Part shown: piece by piece, positions 43,584 to 54,548 of the stretch
Layout of the letters: each line of letters starts with the position of its first letter
Numbering within the stretch: position 1 is the first letter of the stretch
DNA from: Owenia fusiformis
Lineage: Eukaryota; Annelida; Polychaeta; Sabellida; Oweniidae
Assembly: GCA_903813345.2 (NCBI GenBank)
Contig: CAIIXF020000006.1
Span: forward strand, 23,815,936 to 23,879,935
Direction: 5' to 3'
Length of the DNA: 64,000 nucleotides
Program-made: the position numbers and the translations under genes
Notes under the pieces: model-generated
What the model saw: the letters and a program-made list of their open reading frames with translations, nothing else
Told to the model about the DNA's origin: nothing
Databases searched by the model: none

Positions 43584-45459
43584 ATTTTTGGGAGTTTATT
43601 GTGAGATTGTTCTCATCCAAGCGTTGTAGTACAGCCTTCAGTGCACGATTGTGGTCATCAGTGGTTTTTCCGAATATGAATATGTCGTCACTGATGTTGA
43701 TTTGATTAGGTATGCCTTGTAGGACTTGACGCACTAGATCCTGGAAAACCTCACTGGCGCTACATATTCCAAAGTTCAGCCTTTTATAGCGGTATAGGCC
43801 ACAGTGCGTCTGGAATGTGGTAATGTATCGTGACTCAGGATTTAGCTCTATTTGGTGATATCCTTTGTTGAGGTCAATTTTGGAGAACGTGGTCGCGCCA
43901 TTGACCTGGCGTATGATATCATCCATGGTGGGTGTGAAATGACGTGTTCTCATGATGGCGGTATTCGCGGACCTCATATCAGTACAGATTCTGATTTGAT
44001 CCGACTGTTTCTTGTTAACGATAACGATAGGTGATACCCATGGGGTAGGGCCGTCAACTGGTTCGATGATATCATGTGATAGGAGACTTTCGATTTCAGC
44101 CTCTACTTTTCCACGAAGATGAAAGGGAGTTCGGTTGTGTGTTTGGGCAACAGGGGGTACGGTTTTATCAATGTGTAGTTTCACTTGTTTGTCCTTTAGT
44201 TTCCCTATTCCCGTTAAGATGGAGCTGTGGTTGTTTAAGATATCCTGAATAACTGAGGGTGTCCCAGCATGGTTGAGGTTGTAGGTTATGTTGATGAGCT
44301 CCAGCTGTCTTGCAGCTTCATAGGATAAGATGGGTGTTATAGAGGGGTCATCTATAACATGGATGGTGGTAGTAATAGTTATGCTTCCATAGCTAAGGGA
44401 GGTCTTGAAGCTTCCCATAAAACTCAGGGGTTCCTTTCCTGCAAAGGCATACACAGGGGATCTGATTGGTGCCAGTTGTGGTTCTGGGTGTAGATTCTGC
44501 AGTGTCTGGTTATTGATCACATTAACAGAGGATCCTGTATCCAGCAGGAAATTGATATCCAGGTTATCCAATTTCAGGGTGATATGTGGGCATCTGGGTA
44601 AGGATTTGAGAGGAAATGCGTAGTCTGCAGACGGGTTAATGGGTGCTTCGTCTGGATTGGCCATGTGCTCAGTGACCTGCCTGACCTTCTGGCTTTGGCT
44701 AGGGGCTGGTTTCTGCCCTGATCTACACATCTTCGAAAAATGGTTCATCCTCCCGCATTGCCCGCAGTGCTTTCCTTTTGCTGGGCATGTAGATGTGTGG
44801 GGGTACGGTCCGCCGCATAGTCCACAGGTAGATGATTTCTGGTTGGTTGAGGTTACATTGTTATTCCTGTGGCGATATGCCTGCTTATGTAGTGCATTAA
44901 TGTCCTCTTTTGTGGTTTTTGTTATGTCCTCTGCTTGGGACGATGATTGGATTTGGTACCTGGCGTAGTCCAGTAATTTCTTGAGGTCCCAATTGTTTGA
45001 CGGATTTAGTGCCTTTTTTCGCAAGGTGTCATCAGTGGTGCCGACGATGATTTGCCGTTTCACCTCAATATCCTCCTGGTCGTTGAAGTCGCAGTTTACG
45101 CTTTGTGATCTCAGGCGTGTGTAAAACTGCATGATGGTTTCAGATTCTTCTTGTTTGAGCAACCTGAATGATATAATTTCAAAGTCAATATTCTTCCTTG
45201 GTTCGAAATACTCCAAGAGGTTCTGTTTCGCTGATTCGAAATCATCATCCGATCCAGTGTTTCCCAATGTTTCGAATAGATCGTGGAGTTGAGGACCTCC
45301 AAAATGCAATAGCATTGCTCTTTGCCTTTTTGCATTGGTAATGTTTTCAGCGACTAGAAACGTCTCGAATCGCCGAATCCATTTCTTCCAAGCGGTGGAT
45401 GCGTTGGTTTGGTGGATGTCAAATGGTGGGAACGTGATGCCGTTACTCCTCGTCGCCAT
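43534..45459 (-). CDS. Ty3/Gypsy gag-protease-RT open frame (3' truncated)
   Basis: 641 codons beginning with the ATG directly inside the 5' LTR (MATRSNGITFPPFDIHQTNA). The Gag-like region is followed by two zinc knuckles (CGLCGGPYPHTSTC and CGQCGRMNHFSKMC), an aspartic protease motif LLDTGSS, and reverse transcriptase with FSKIDLNKGYHQIEL, LNFGICSASEVFQ and NISDDIFIFG in the catalytic-loop position. It ends soon after KCEFSKSG in a non-homologous tail, because the frame is shifted there. Gag and Pol are fused in one frame without a stop between them. Confidence 0.9.
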   Translation of the reverse strand: MATRSNGITFPPFDIHQTNASTAWKKWIRRFETFLVAENITNAKRQRAMLLHFGGPQLHDLFETLGNTGSDDDFESAKQNLLEYFEPRKNIDFEIISFRLLKQEESETIMQFYTRLRSQSVNCDFNDQEDIEVKRQIIVGTTDDTLRKKALNPSNNWDLKKLLDYARYQIQSSSQAEDITKTTKEDINALHKQAYRHRNNNVTSTNQKSSTCGLCGGPYPHTSTCPAKGKHCGQCGRMNHFSKMCRSGQKPAPSQSQKVRQVTEHMANPDEAPINPSADYAFPLKSLPRCPHITLKLDNLDINFLLDTGSSVNVINNQTLQNLHPEPQLAPIRSPVYAFAGKEPLSFMGSFKTSLSYGSITITTTIHVIDDPSITPILSYEAARQLELINITYNLNHAGTPSVIQDILNNHSSILTGIGKLKDKQVKLHIDKTVPPVAQTHNRTPFHLRGKVEAEIESLLSHDIIEPVDGPTPWVSPIVIVNKKQSDQIRICTDMRSANTAIMRTRHFTPTMDDIIRQVNGATTFSKIDLNKGYHQIELNPESRYITTFQTHCGLYRYKRLNFGICSASEVFQDLVRQVLQGIPNQINISDDIFIFGKTTDDHNRALKAVLQRLDENNLTINSQKCEFSKSGSSNHNQTTS

Positions 45460-45682
45460 TGTAATGATCTGATAGATCGGTAGATATTGATTGGTTATTG
45501 GTTATTGATGTGAGTCTATAGAATATAATAATGACAAGCACAAGATGTAGTGTGTTCACTCATGGTGTATATTCTTTTAACTGATGAACCAGGATGTCTC
45601 CTGGTAAGATGATACATATGGGTACATGTGGTCAGTGGTCAGTTAGTACAACATATGGTATTATATAAATGAGGTCATTACA
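45460..45682 (-). repeat. LTR of Ty3/Gypsy element (5' LTR)
   Basis: A 223-bp copy matching 41082-41304. On the minus strand it is followed at once by A-TGGCGACGAGGAGT, a TGG-starting sequence in primer-binding-site position that overlaps the gag start codon. Confidence 0.95.
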
Positions 45683-46545
45683 ACACCTTCTCAGTGTTAG
45701 AGCCATGCAAAGCGCCAGTTATCAAACAAGCTGCATTATATTGAAGTCTGTTTCACTTAATCAAAGATAATTCAGGGGCACTAGAATATATAACCATAGC
45801 CAATTCGACTCAAAATAAAGGCATTATGAATGGTTTCTAAGTGTTTAGATCTTAAAACATGAGTCAACCTTTTAAAAGGGTTTAGCAAAGCTTGAGACTG
45901 TTTTATTAATTCATTTATATGCTCTTTAAAGGATAGTTTTTGATCTAAAATGATACCCAGGTGCTTATGGGTATTTTGTTTTTCTATTGGGTTAGTTCCC
46001 AAAAATAGAATTGGTTCATTTTGAATACGGTTGTTGGTGAAGTGAACGTCAAGTCAACCGATTTTGAGGCTTTAAAGTTCATTTGCCATGTTTGGGCCCA
46101 GTTATATATTTTATTAAGATCTTGTTGTAAATCAAGACAATTTTGTGGCTGATCTATTGGATAGGGGCTAAAAATTATCATCTGCATAGATAAATGTTTT
46201 GGATTTTAAATTTGTTGGTAGATCATTTATATAGATAAGAAACATCAAAGGCCATAAGATGCTACACTGGGGTACACCTGCATTTAGAAAGTTTGGTTCA
46301 GACAAATTTGAAAGTTTTTCATTTATCTTGACTTTAACCTGTCTACCAGAAAGATAGGACTTTAAAAGTAAGAGTAAACCATCTTTTATACCATAAGCTG
46401 ATATTTTATGAAGCAAAAGATGATGAGGGACAACATCAAATGCTGATGCAAGGTCCAAAAAGATTGTGCGGACATTGTTACCATTATTTAACTCCTCGTG
46501 GATACAATGAATAATAACCTTTCTGTTGAGTATATTGTTTATGTT
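45683..46545 (-). pseudogene. LINE reverse transcriptase fragment
   Basis: Minus-strand non-LTR RT broken across three frames: FLDLASAFDVVPHHLLLHKI, a GVPQ..SIL.PLMFLIYIND motif in which both conserved Gly are replaced (VPQCSILWP), FIYADDN, then a KHLGIILDQKLSFKEHI segment and a RIGYGYIF region. It continues at 40728-41081 beyond the Gypsy insertion. The upstream end near 46545 is a 5' truncation, as usual for LINEs. Probably a Jockey/CR1-like clade; not functional. Confidence 0.85.
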
Positions 46546-48349
46546 AATATAGTTTATCGAATGTGCAACTCACCTGACACCTTGACTCATTTTATAAAAG
46601 AATGTGAAATGATTGAACATTTAAGGGGTCCGATTCGACCATATTTATTGGCAAATCGGTAAAATTATGTCAGCTTTTTTTGCACCCAGTTGTTTTGATG
46701 ATAGTCCATGGTATAAAATCTCTAGGACGTCTAATAAAGGAGCTGGTAGCACACTATAGCGCAGCGATATTTGACCTTACATTAACATACCTATATATGT
46801 TCCCTAATGATTTTTATTATAACCGTTTAATATACTCCCGGCTTTTAGGCTGAATTATGCCTGCCATTAACAGAGGTCAAAAAATCACCAAAAAATAAAA
46901 ATTTTCACAATTTGGAGTAGACAATGCAACAGAAAATAATACAAAATGATTTTAAATATATGATTTAGGTTTCTAAGCTATAAGTTTGAGGTTAATTTTC
47001 TTATCAATACCCAATCAGTGTATCGACATTTTGTATTGTTTCTCAGGTATTAATAAGATTAATGCTACAAATGAATCACTTTTATATTGGAATGACAAAT
47101 GCTTATATTATGCTAGATTTTCACAAAATGGGTCTCAATACGTTTTGAGAAATGCACTTTTATTCAGCGGTAAAAATTGTCAATAAAGATAGGCCTATTG
47201 CTCTTCCTTGACTAATTGGGACTACGGCTAAAATTCTATTTCCCGTAGTCAGATATAGCTCAGTTGCTTATAAAACAACCATCAAGATTTGATCAAATTC
47301 ATGAATAATTGAGAAAAATCGTTATCATTATCTTCCTAAAATTTGATTATATCCAGCGGTAAGGTCAAAGAAGAAACAGCCATCAGAAAACTTGATGGTA
47401 GCCACAAGTAACGTCGAGGAAGAATTGTTAGGCGTTCGATTGCATATGACTCTATTTGATTATTAGACATGCCCTTGGAATATATGAACATTCCAATACC
47501 TCTGTAACATCTAATTAGATATAAATCTTACCTATTTGTTATTGTATTATGTTTTATAAAACATGAACAATAATTTGTTGTTTGACCCCTTGCGATTACA
47601 TGGAAAAATTCTGGTAATAAAATGTTCTAAATAGTAAGAAAACTAATATGTTTTCAATCATAAATTACCTAAATATTCCACATAATTTTGTTGAATCGGC
47701 TTGGCTCATATTTGAAAAATCAAACAAAATCTGAAAAACACACTTGCACAATTACACTAATTAAACACCGACATTTACAGTAAAATTAAATAGTATATTT
47801 TTAAATTATGATAATCTATTTTTGTTCGTATGCTTAGAATAACGGTCTGTGTCTTATAAAATGTATAAACGTTCGAATCAAAATATTTACGTTTTTTGAC
47901 CCCCTGTGATAAAAGACATTTTTCGACCCGAAGGCCGGAAGTTTTTTCAGCAAATGGTATTTCAAAAGAATCAAGACATGTACACCTTCATAAATATTGC
48001 TTCAAATGTTGCTGCAAGTCTCTCACCCTGTAAATAATCAACACTAAAAGTGTATATATTATTTTTAATTTTCTTACATCACATTGTCTTTAGATAATTA
48101 TGTATGATGATCAGAATTGGTCGCAATAAAGAAATGTAAATATATAAGAGGGTCGTAATCGAATAATAAACACCTCATACCAAAGTAATACCAAGGAAAG
48201 TTTAGAAAAGGTTTTGAATTGCCCTTGTATCAATTTGGATATGGTTGCTTTTTGATTTATAAAACTTTTCTAATCAACGAAAAGCAAAAGTATCCATTTT
48301 AATGTAATTTTGTCAAATTCGAGGCCGAGGGGCATTCGAAAACCATTTA
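46546..48349. other. Intergenic DNA, no recognised feature
   Basis: AT-rich, with only short random open frames on both strands. I saw no splice-bounded exon, TIR pair or tandem repeat that I could support. It includes the 3' flank of the LicD-like gene. Confidence 0.5.
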
Positions 48350-49453
48350 CTAAATGTATGATAATGGTTCTACATGATCTTTATCTAATATTTCAGGAAT
48401 AAAAACTGAATGCAAAGATACATTTCTGTAAATTAATGTTTCAATGGCTCCTTCGCCATGTCGGCTCCTTTTCACAGTTGGATAACACGAGTTTGCTATA
48501 TCCGAACACTTTACTTTTTTCCTGTCCTTTGTTAGCTTCTCTTCCATATGGTTGTACCAATAATACTCACACTGGAACTTTTTCACACCATATCGTGCTT
48601 TAAAAAGAGACACAGGATTTTTTATAGAAGGGTACCAGCCACGGCTAATTGGACGCTTGTGTATCGGATAAAAATCGTTTATACTGATGAATTCTTTCAG
48701 AAGTTTACGTTCCCATACATGCGTTCCATTGTTTACAAAAGGATAAATGTCTATAAATGGCAATCTCCATTGGAAAGGTTTCCTAGCCGGAGGTGAAGAA
48801 CATTTGTAAAACTTTGCTTGGAGGAAAAGGGAAGTGTCTCCGTTGTTCCAAATCTCTCTCCAAGCAGAGAAGTTTCTTCTTTGAATGCCACACTGAAATT
48901 CTTTGTATATGTTTCGTCCATCTGTCATACTATGAACGCCGTATCTGCCCGTCTCGACCAACTCCTGAAAAGCCAACATTTGCCTTTCATAATCTCTTTG
49001 GTCGGTATTAATATCAATGTCATCATCCCATGGGATAATGTCATGGAAGAGATACGAGCCAAGTAGCGACCCACCCTTTAACACATAGGTGACGTTATAT
49101 TTTTTGAAAGCACGATCTAGTTCTGCTAGAATTTCATAGAGGTCGCTGAACATCGAGTCGGGTACACGCCTTGGTAATAATGAACAATTTGTTATAAATA
49201 AAGGATGCAGCACATTATTTTTCTCTCGTGTAAAGGTCGCATTTCTGAACCGTGAACGTTCTAAAGATTTCGTTAGATCCATACTGTACTTCTCCTGTTT
49301 TGCATTTCCCGTACCGTTCAAAAGTATCCGATCGTTGTTTGTAATGTTTGGTGTTCGCTTTACCATTCTATGAGATACGAAAAAGAAATAGTATGACAAT
49401 AGCATCGAATTGAAAATAACAAAAATAGCTATGGATCTCTGTAAGGTCTTCAT
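48350..49453 (-). CDS. LicD/fukutin-type type II membrane protein (intronless)
   Basis: 367 residues in one exon, starting at MKTLQRS. A hydrophobic signal anchor at residues 8-26 (IAIFVIFNSMLLSYYFFFV) and a stem with N-glycosylation sequons predict a Golgi or ER lumenal enzyme. The catalytic part shows LKGGSLLGSYLFHDIIPWDD (residues 125-144) continuing DIDI, and FIDIYPF at 233-239; these are the Gly-Gly and metal-binding Asp motifs of the LicD/FKTN-FKRP nucleotidyltransferase-fold family. Relatives transfer phosphocholine or ribitol phosphate onto glycans; the actual donor here is unknown. All family motifs are intact and there is no frameshift. Absence of introns among intron-rich neighbours suggests a retrocopy or a lineage of single-exon genes. 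Confidence 0.88.
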   Translation of the reverse strand: MKTLQRSIAIFVIFNSMLLSYYFFFVSHRMVKRTPNITNNDRILLNGTGNAKQEKYSMDLTKSLERSRFRNATFTREKNNVLHPLFITNCSLLPRRVPDSMFSDLYEILAELDRAFKKYNVTYVLKGGSLLGSYLFHDIIPWDDDIDINTDQRDYERQMLAFQELVETGRYGVHSMTDGRNIYKEFQCGIQRRNFSAWREIWNNGDTSLFLQAKFYKCSSPPARKPFQWRLPFIDIYPFVNNGTHVWERKLLKEFISINDFYPIHKRPISRGWYPSIKNPVSLFKARYGVKKFQCEYYWYNHMEEKLTKDRKKVKCSDIANSCYPTVKRSRHGEGAIETLIYRNVSLHSVFIPEILDKDHVEPLSYI

Positions 49454-50029
49454 AATTCATCTACTTAATCCCAATTAACCTTGTTTAATTAAGTTATATC
49501 TCCGAGTTTCCAACAATATTGTGAGAACTGGTTAGGACGGTGGCTATTTAACTTCGTCTTTAATATACGCTCTCCCTCAAAAGTTTGGGAACCTGGATTC
49601 TCCATGCGTTGGTGATGTGTTAATATTTAATCCACTTTGGGAGATTCAATTTAATTCAAACTCATATTCAGGCTGAATAAAATTATACCATTCTAAAAGA
49701 CATTGTCTAGTTAAAACTTAGTTCATTAGAAACTCAATGTTTCCATAGTTTTGGAGTTGATATTTATGCATATGCTCATAATAAAATCAATTTTATAGCT
49801 ACCTGGATTATATGTTTGATCAATAAATACAAAAGCACTAAAAATACTTCTTGTAACGTGCAATTATATAATTTATTATAAGTCATATACGCGTCCCGAG
49901 TAAAGAAGGCGAAATCCAAGAATGTGCTGGCTCAGTTAGAATGAATGATTCAGAGCGATTCAGTGATCATGCTTATTAATAGTACCCAAGTCGTGTCTTA
50001 CCCAATCAAATTGAAGCAATATGAAAACA

Positions 50030-50650
50030 GACCTTTGTGACTTTGAGAAGGTCATTGAAGGTCAAATCTTTAGTCAGATTTGAACTTTTGAGAACTTGTA
50101 GATGATTTTGAAAAAAAATTGAAGCAAGTTGAAACCTTGAAAAGGTCATTGAAGGTCAAATCTCAAATCTTAAGTCAGATTTGAACTTCTGATAACTTGA
50201 AGATGATTTTGAAAAAGAAAAATTGGTCAATTTGAAGCAAGTTGAAAGTTTTTGACCTTTTATGACCTTGAAAAGGTCATTGGATTTGAACTTCTGAAAA
50301 CTTGAAGATGATTTTGAAAAAATTGAAGTTAAAACAGTATTTAATTACCGGAAGCAAGTTGAAAAACCTTTTGACCTTTTTTGACCTTGGGAAGGTCATT
50401 GAAGGTCAAATCTCAAATCTGAAGTCAGATTTGAACTTCTGATAACTTGAAGATGATTTTGAAAAAAATTGTCAATTTGAAGCGACTTGAAAAATACCTT
50501 TTTGACATCTTTTTGACCTTGAAAAGGTCATTGAAGGTCACTTAAATATCATATTAAATATATAGTCAGATTTGAACTTCTGAAACTTGTAGATGATTTT
50601 GAAAAAAATTGAAGTCAATCTAAACAGTATTTGTTAAGTTATTGGAAGTT
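50030..50650 (-). repeat. Inverted-orientation relative of the 3.5-4.8 kb repeat, tandem
   Basis: About five degenerate units of some 110-140 bp carry GACCTTGAAAAGGTCATTGA, AGGTCAAATCTCAAATCT, AGTCAGATTTGAACTTCTGA and ACTTGAAGATGATTTTGAAA. These are the reverse complement of blocks at 3790-3880 and 4390-4500. Confidence 0.8.
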
Positions 50651-50659
50651 TTGGTGGTG

Positions 50660-51545
50660 ACATAAAAATCATTTTGACTTTTCCCCTAAATATATACTTT
50701 AGATACCAAAAGACAAATCTTTCTCGAATAATTTGACACCATCAGATTCAAAATCTGTCCTTGATTGGCTCCACAGGACAACTTTTAGTGTCCCATTGTA
50801 AAATCTGACTTGCGCCAACTTCTAAGTAGAAGCTTGACCTTTAACTGAGTCATTCTGTAATTTTCCTATTTGTCTTACATATGATCATTGGGTCTATCCA
50901 CATAAACATGCGATCCCCTCAACATGTTCTCCAAAGCAAATCTGAGGTACCCTTGCCCATGCGCACATGCATTGTAATATCACACTGATTCCATAAATTA
51001 TTTTTGCAGAAGTTCATTTAGGTCAGTTTTTGATGCTGTAAAGTGCTTTCAGAGGCCCTTCAAAAAATCAAGGGTGTAAAGTGGGATGACCCTGGGGGCC
51101 AATCCATCGGGTAATTCAATGCTATCTTCTGATTTCCAAAGAGTTCTACCAAACGATCTGACACAGGTCTTTGCACCATCCTGTTGCCATCATACATAGC
51201 AAAATTGAACACTCCGACAGTGAAATCTTGTACTTCTATCCAGGAAAGAAACAACTGGATCATTGATCATATCAAGATATCACTGTCCACAGCATTCACA
51301 CAAAAAATAATTGATCACCACATGTCCAACCACTGAGAAATTGGCGCAAATATAATTTCACATGCGTCTATGAAATCTGTCCTGTACAGCCAATCATGGA
51401 CGGATTTTCAATCTGATGGTGTGGATTTATTCGAGAAAGTATTTTGGTATCTAAGTATATTTTAGGGGAAAAGTCAAAATCATGAAAGATATTGAACTTT
51501 TTTTAATTTGTAAGTGTAACATTTTTTTGAGACACTCTGTATAGT
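50660..51545 (-). mobile_element. Decayed TIR element with transposase remnant
   Basis: Inverted arms at about 50665-50775 and 51370-51480 share TTTTGACTTTTCCCCTAAAT and TTTGGTATCTAAGTATATT-like blocks. Within it the minus strand at 51060-51263 reads NQKIALNYPMDWPPGSSHFT and PLIF, a degraded match to the WPP-RSPDLTPLDFF region of mariner-like transposases with the catalytic Asp position lost. Confidence 0.6.
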
Positions 51546-51854
51546 ATAGAGTTGAGTAGGGTGGGAGCAAAGTCAGCCTCTGGATCTATGAATGTTTCAA
51601 TCTCTTCCCCATCTCCACCTAATGTAATATTAGTCATGCTGAAACAAAGACAAAAATATGATTGTGAACAAACATCTGACTCTGATCAGTCCAATAGTAA
51701 TTCAAATTCCAGTATCTCCAAAAAAGTGAGTAGCTCCCATAATTCTTTGGTATTGCTTGGTATCAGTGTATCCCCCTTAGCTTTCCTTACATGGTCCTAC
51801 AAGCCTTATATGGATCTATCACATGACATATTTAAAATGAAGGACAACAGTAAT

Positions 51855-51991
51855 GCCTGGGTCACATATGCTCCAATCCATCGGCCGGCGCCCGGCCGAT
51901 CGGGTGTTTTGTTCAATATTGTTTTCAATTTTGAACAAATACTCAATCGGCCGGGCGCCGTAGTGAAAATCGGAACAAATGTGACCAAGGC
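51855..51991. mobile_element. 137-bp MITE with GC-rich CGGCCGGGCGCC arms
   Basis: The left end GCCTGGGTCACATATGCTCC and right end ACAAATGTGACCAAGGC are inverted, with inner ATCGGCCGG/CCGGCCGAT stems. It lies inside an otherwise open frame, which I therefore do not call a gene. Confidence 0.8.
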
Positions 51992-52455
51992 ATAACTTGG
52001 ATTCCTATGGTCCTTTATCATCAACAATCACACTCGTATAAATGATGTAGTGCTCGTAAGGCTCTTGTATGGGCTTTTCAGAATCCAGTTAAATGTCCAA
52101 TTGCTGGAATTAAAACATTTCTTATCAGTCTGCAGTCAAATATAGTAAAAACCTGCCAATAAATGCTAATAACAGCTTGCAAGTAGAACACTTTACTGAA
52201 GTCAGATTTATTGGAACACCTCCTATTTGAACATTGAACACACCATTATCAAAAAATTGACTTAGAGGAAGTGGAACACTCTATTTTCAAAAATCATTTG
52301 GATGAAGCTCAACAGTGATTTCTTGGCAGGAAAAACAAGACAACTTGAGAATTAGCAAATCAGGATTATAGAGTTTCATTATAAATTGAATTGGAAGGAC
52401 CTTCCAAGTGGAAGTTATGATAGTTATGATTTTTGGCGAAATATTCCAGTCGGGT

Positions 52456-52520
52456 CAACCCAGTTGTCCGAAACCCAATTCTCCGAAACCCAGTTGTCCG
52501 AAACCCAGTTGTCCGAAAAT
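52456..52520. repeat. 15-bp tandem repeat, four copies
   Basis: CCCAGTTGTCCGAAA repeats four times, the second copy with two changes. Confidence 0.85.
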
Positions 52521-52940
52521 TACAGCTTATAACAGCTCTGTGAACGAGCACTCTTTCATTGGGGGCCTTCATTGGTAAGCTAAAGGGTGTATTTGAGAGT
52601 AAATATCATCAACTGAACGATTCCTTTATAGGCTGGTATTAATAAAACTGTCAAAAGATGAAAGTACAAGGGACGATACAGGTGATATAGATGTTCAAAC
52701 AAACAAAGTTAAATTATGTTATTCTCAAACTCATTCTCATACTCATGTTTGAATGGGTCGGGGGATTCCGGAAGTCGTCAACATGGTCAGAATGAGGCAA
52801 TATTTAATGACGTCAGAAAATACCGTGAAAATAGTCCTAACGTGAGGACTGGATGTTTTCTTTTACCCATAATATACTACTGAGCTATTACGGGTGTTAT
52901 ATTCACTCCCTCAACTTTTGTATTTGCAACGAAAAAGCAG

Positions 52941-53090
52941 ATGGATGCACAAAAAATGAAGGAATTGCAATTCATAGTTCTGCTTAAGAATGAACTGGCT
53001 CAAATTGAAAGAATATCTGAATATATTAACTATGAGGAAATATTCGATTCAGAGGGAGAAATCCAGATCGGCCACCCATCTAAAATGTGA
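52941..53090 (+). CDS. Small open frame of 49 codons
   Basis: The ATG follows a pyrimidine-poor AAAAAGCAG. It encodes MDAQKMKELQFIVLLKNELA then QIERISEYINYEEIFDSEGE and stops at TGA 53088. Composition is helix-like and charged. The family is not recognised and there are no neighbouring exons, so it may be a fragment of a transposon gene or chance. Confidence 0.2.
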   Translation: MDAQKMKELQFIVLLKNELAQIERISEYINYEEIFDSEGEIQIGHPSKM

Positions 53091-54535
53091 AACTGACTTA
53101 AACAACTTGACCCGTGCAAAACATGTTCTTTAAAGTGATTTCATATCGTATCGCATTCGATATCCTATAAACTATTTTGCAATGTGTGAAAAGAATTCAA
53201 GGCTTGCACTCAACTCAATTTGACTATTCAGATTGAAATATTCTAAATTAATCATTCAGAAACAAGTTGTTCAATTCTTCAGGAATTTATCAGACAGTGC
53301 TTTTTAATTCTTCAGGTTTTCTGATTTAGGATTCAATAATCATTAGCTTATGACTATGAAAAGCTTTTTATGCATCTGTTCTTGTTTGGAAAATCTGTTG
53401 AATTGATTTTGATTTGTAAGAAATACACTTTAAATCAATCAATTTAAAATCAGTTGTAGATACTTAAGAACATGAACCTTATACAGATGGTAGAATATTG
53501 GAGAAACACTATTTTTGATTCTAAATAAATACTTAGGAAACACTGCTGAAAATCCTGAAAAGGAAGATATCTGTTTCTGCTAACTCAAGAGCCAGTTTTT
53601 ATTAAACATATGTATAATATTGAGAGTATATTGATTTGAAATTGTTAAATGTAATGATAAGCATCTGTTCTACTGTTTTGGTTGACTATCCAACATACCT
53701 TTTAGAGAAAATGACTGGTATATCCTCCTATAAAGATTTGGTTACCTTATTTTCGCATTTGAAAAAAGAAAAGGGTTGAGTATTGAACTTATTCAACAAA
53801 AAAGAGAATAGGATTATGTGGCCTTTGAATGGGTTATTCAATGATGCCTAAAACTAAAATTATTTTCAAAAAGTACATAATTATTTACTTAAAGGCCCCA
53901 TGTAAAGTTAAAACCACTTTGGCTTTTATTACAACCCTCCCAAAAATTACCAGATGGTCATTTGAAACTTTTCAATTGAATTTCAAATAGTAGATTTTGA
54001 AGGACTCTTTGCTCGAAAAATTATGGATTTATTTCAAATTAAATTTAGTTGTAATTGCATACATTGTTCAGCAATAATTTACATTAACACATAAAATAAA
54101 TCCTTACCTAGTTTGCGTTGAAAAAACTGGTTAGAAAATAAGCAAGAAATTATATCATAAATATTTGTCAATCTCATTTCAAGTAAAAACTTAACATTAC
54201 AAAGACACATTGGAAAATTCATTTATCAATCATTTAAGAATTTATAGTCAGAATGCAGGGTATGTGCATCACACTTTAAATGTAACTTTGTCCTTTCATC
54301 ATGATGTATACTTCCTTTTATTTTTGGTTTTTGTATATCTCGTATATATTTTTCTACTTTTGCTTTAGTTAGTATTTGTAGTTTAGATATTTAGTTTTTC
54401 ATAGTTATGACTAATGTAATCATGTTATGACACAAGATGTCAATAAAAGTTATATGTATATATAAAATAAGTCAAAAAGTGCTAATATCTATTTTATGTA
54501 GATTTTCATTTTCATTTCAGTTACAATTATTTCAG
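53091..54535. other. Intergenic DNA, no recognised feature
   Basis: Very AT-rich; I find no exon, tandem repeat or paired termini. The 3' edge has an ACTAATG...CAATAAAAGTTATATG tail near 54445 resembling a polyadenylation region without an assignable gene. Confidence 0.4.
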
Positions 54536-54548
54536 ACAAGACCGCAAA

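Larger units (their letters stand above)
41082..45682 (-). mobile_element. Ty3/Gypsy LTR retrotransposon, 4.6 kb, inserted in a LINE
   Basis: Two 223-bp LTRs, an ACACC target duplication, a polypurine tract, and a gag-protease-RT-RNase H-integrase order on the minus strand. The coding part is broken in two places (near 43570 and 41935), so this copy is not autonomous as it stands although its LTRs are nearly identical and the insertion is young. Confidence 0.95.

Noticed and set aside
51552-51995. 147-codon + strand frame
   Set aside because: The last third is the 51855-51991 MITE read through, and the rest has no recognisable motif or splice context.
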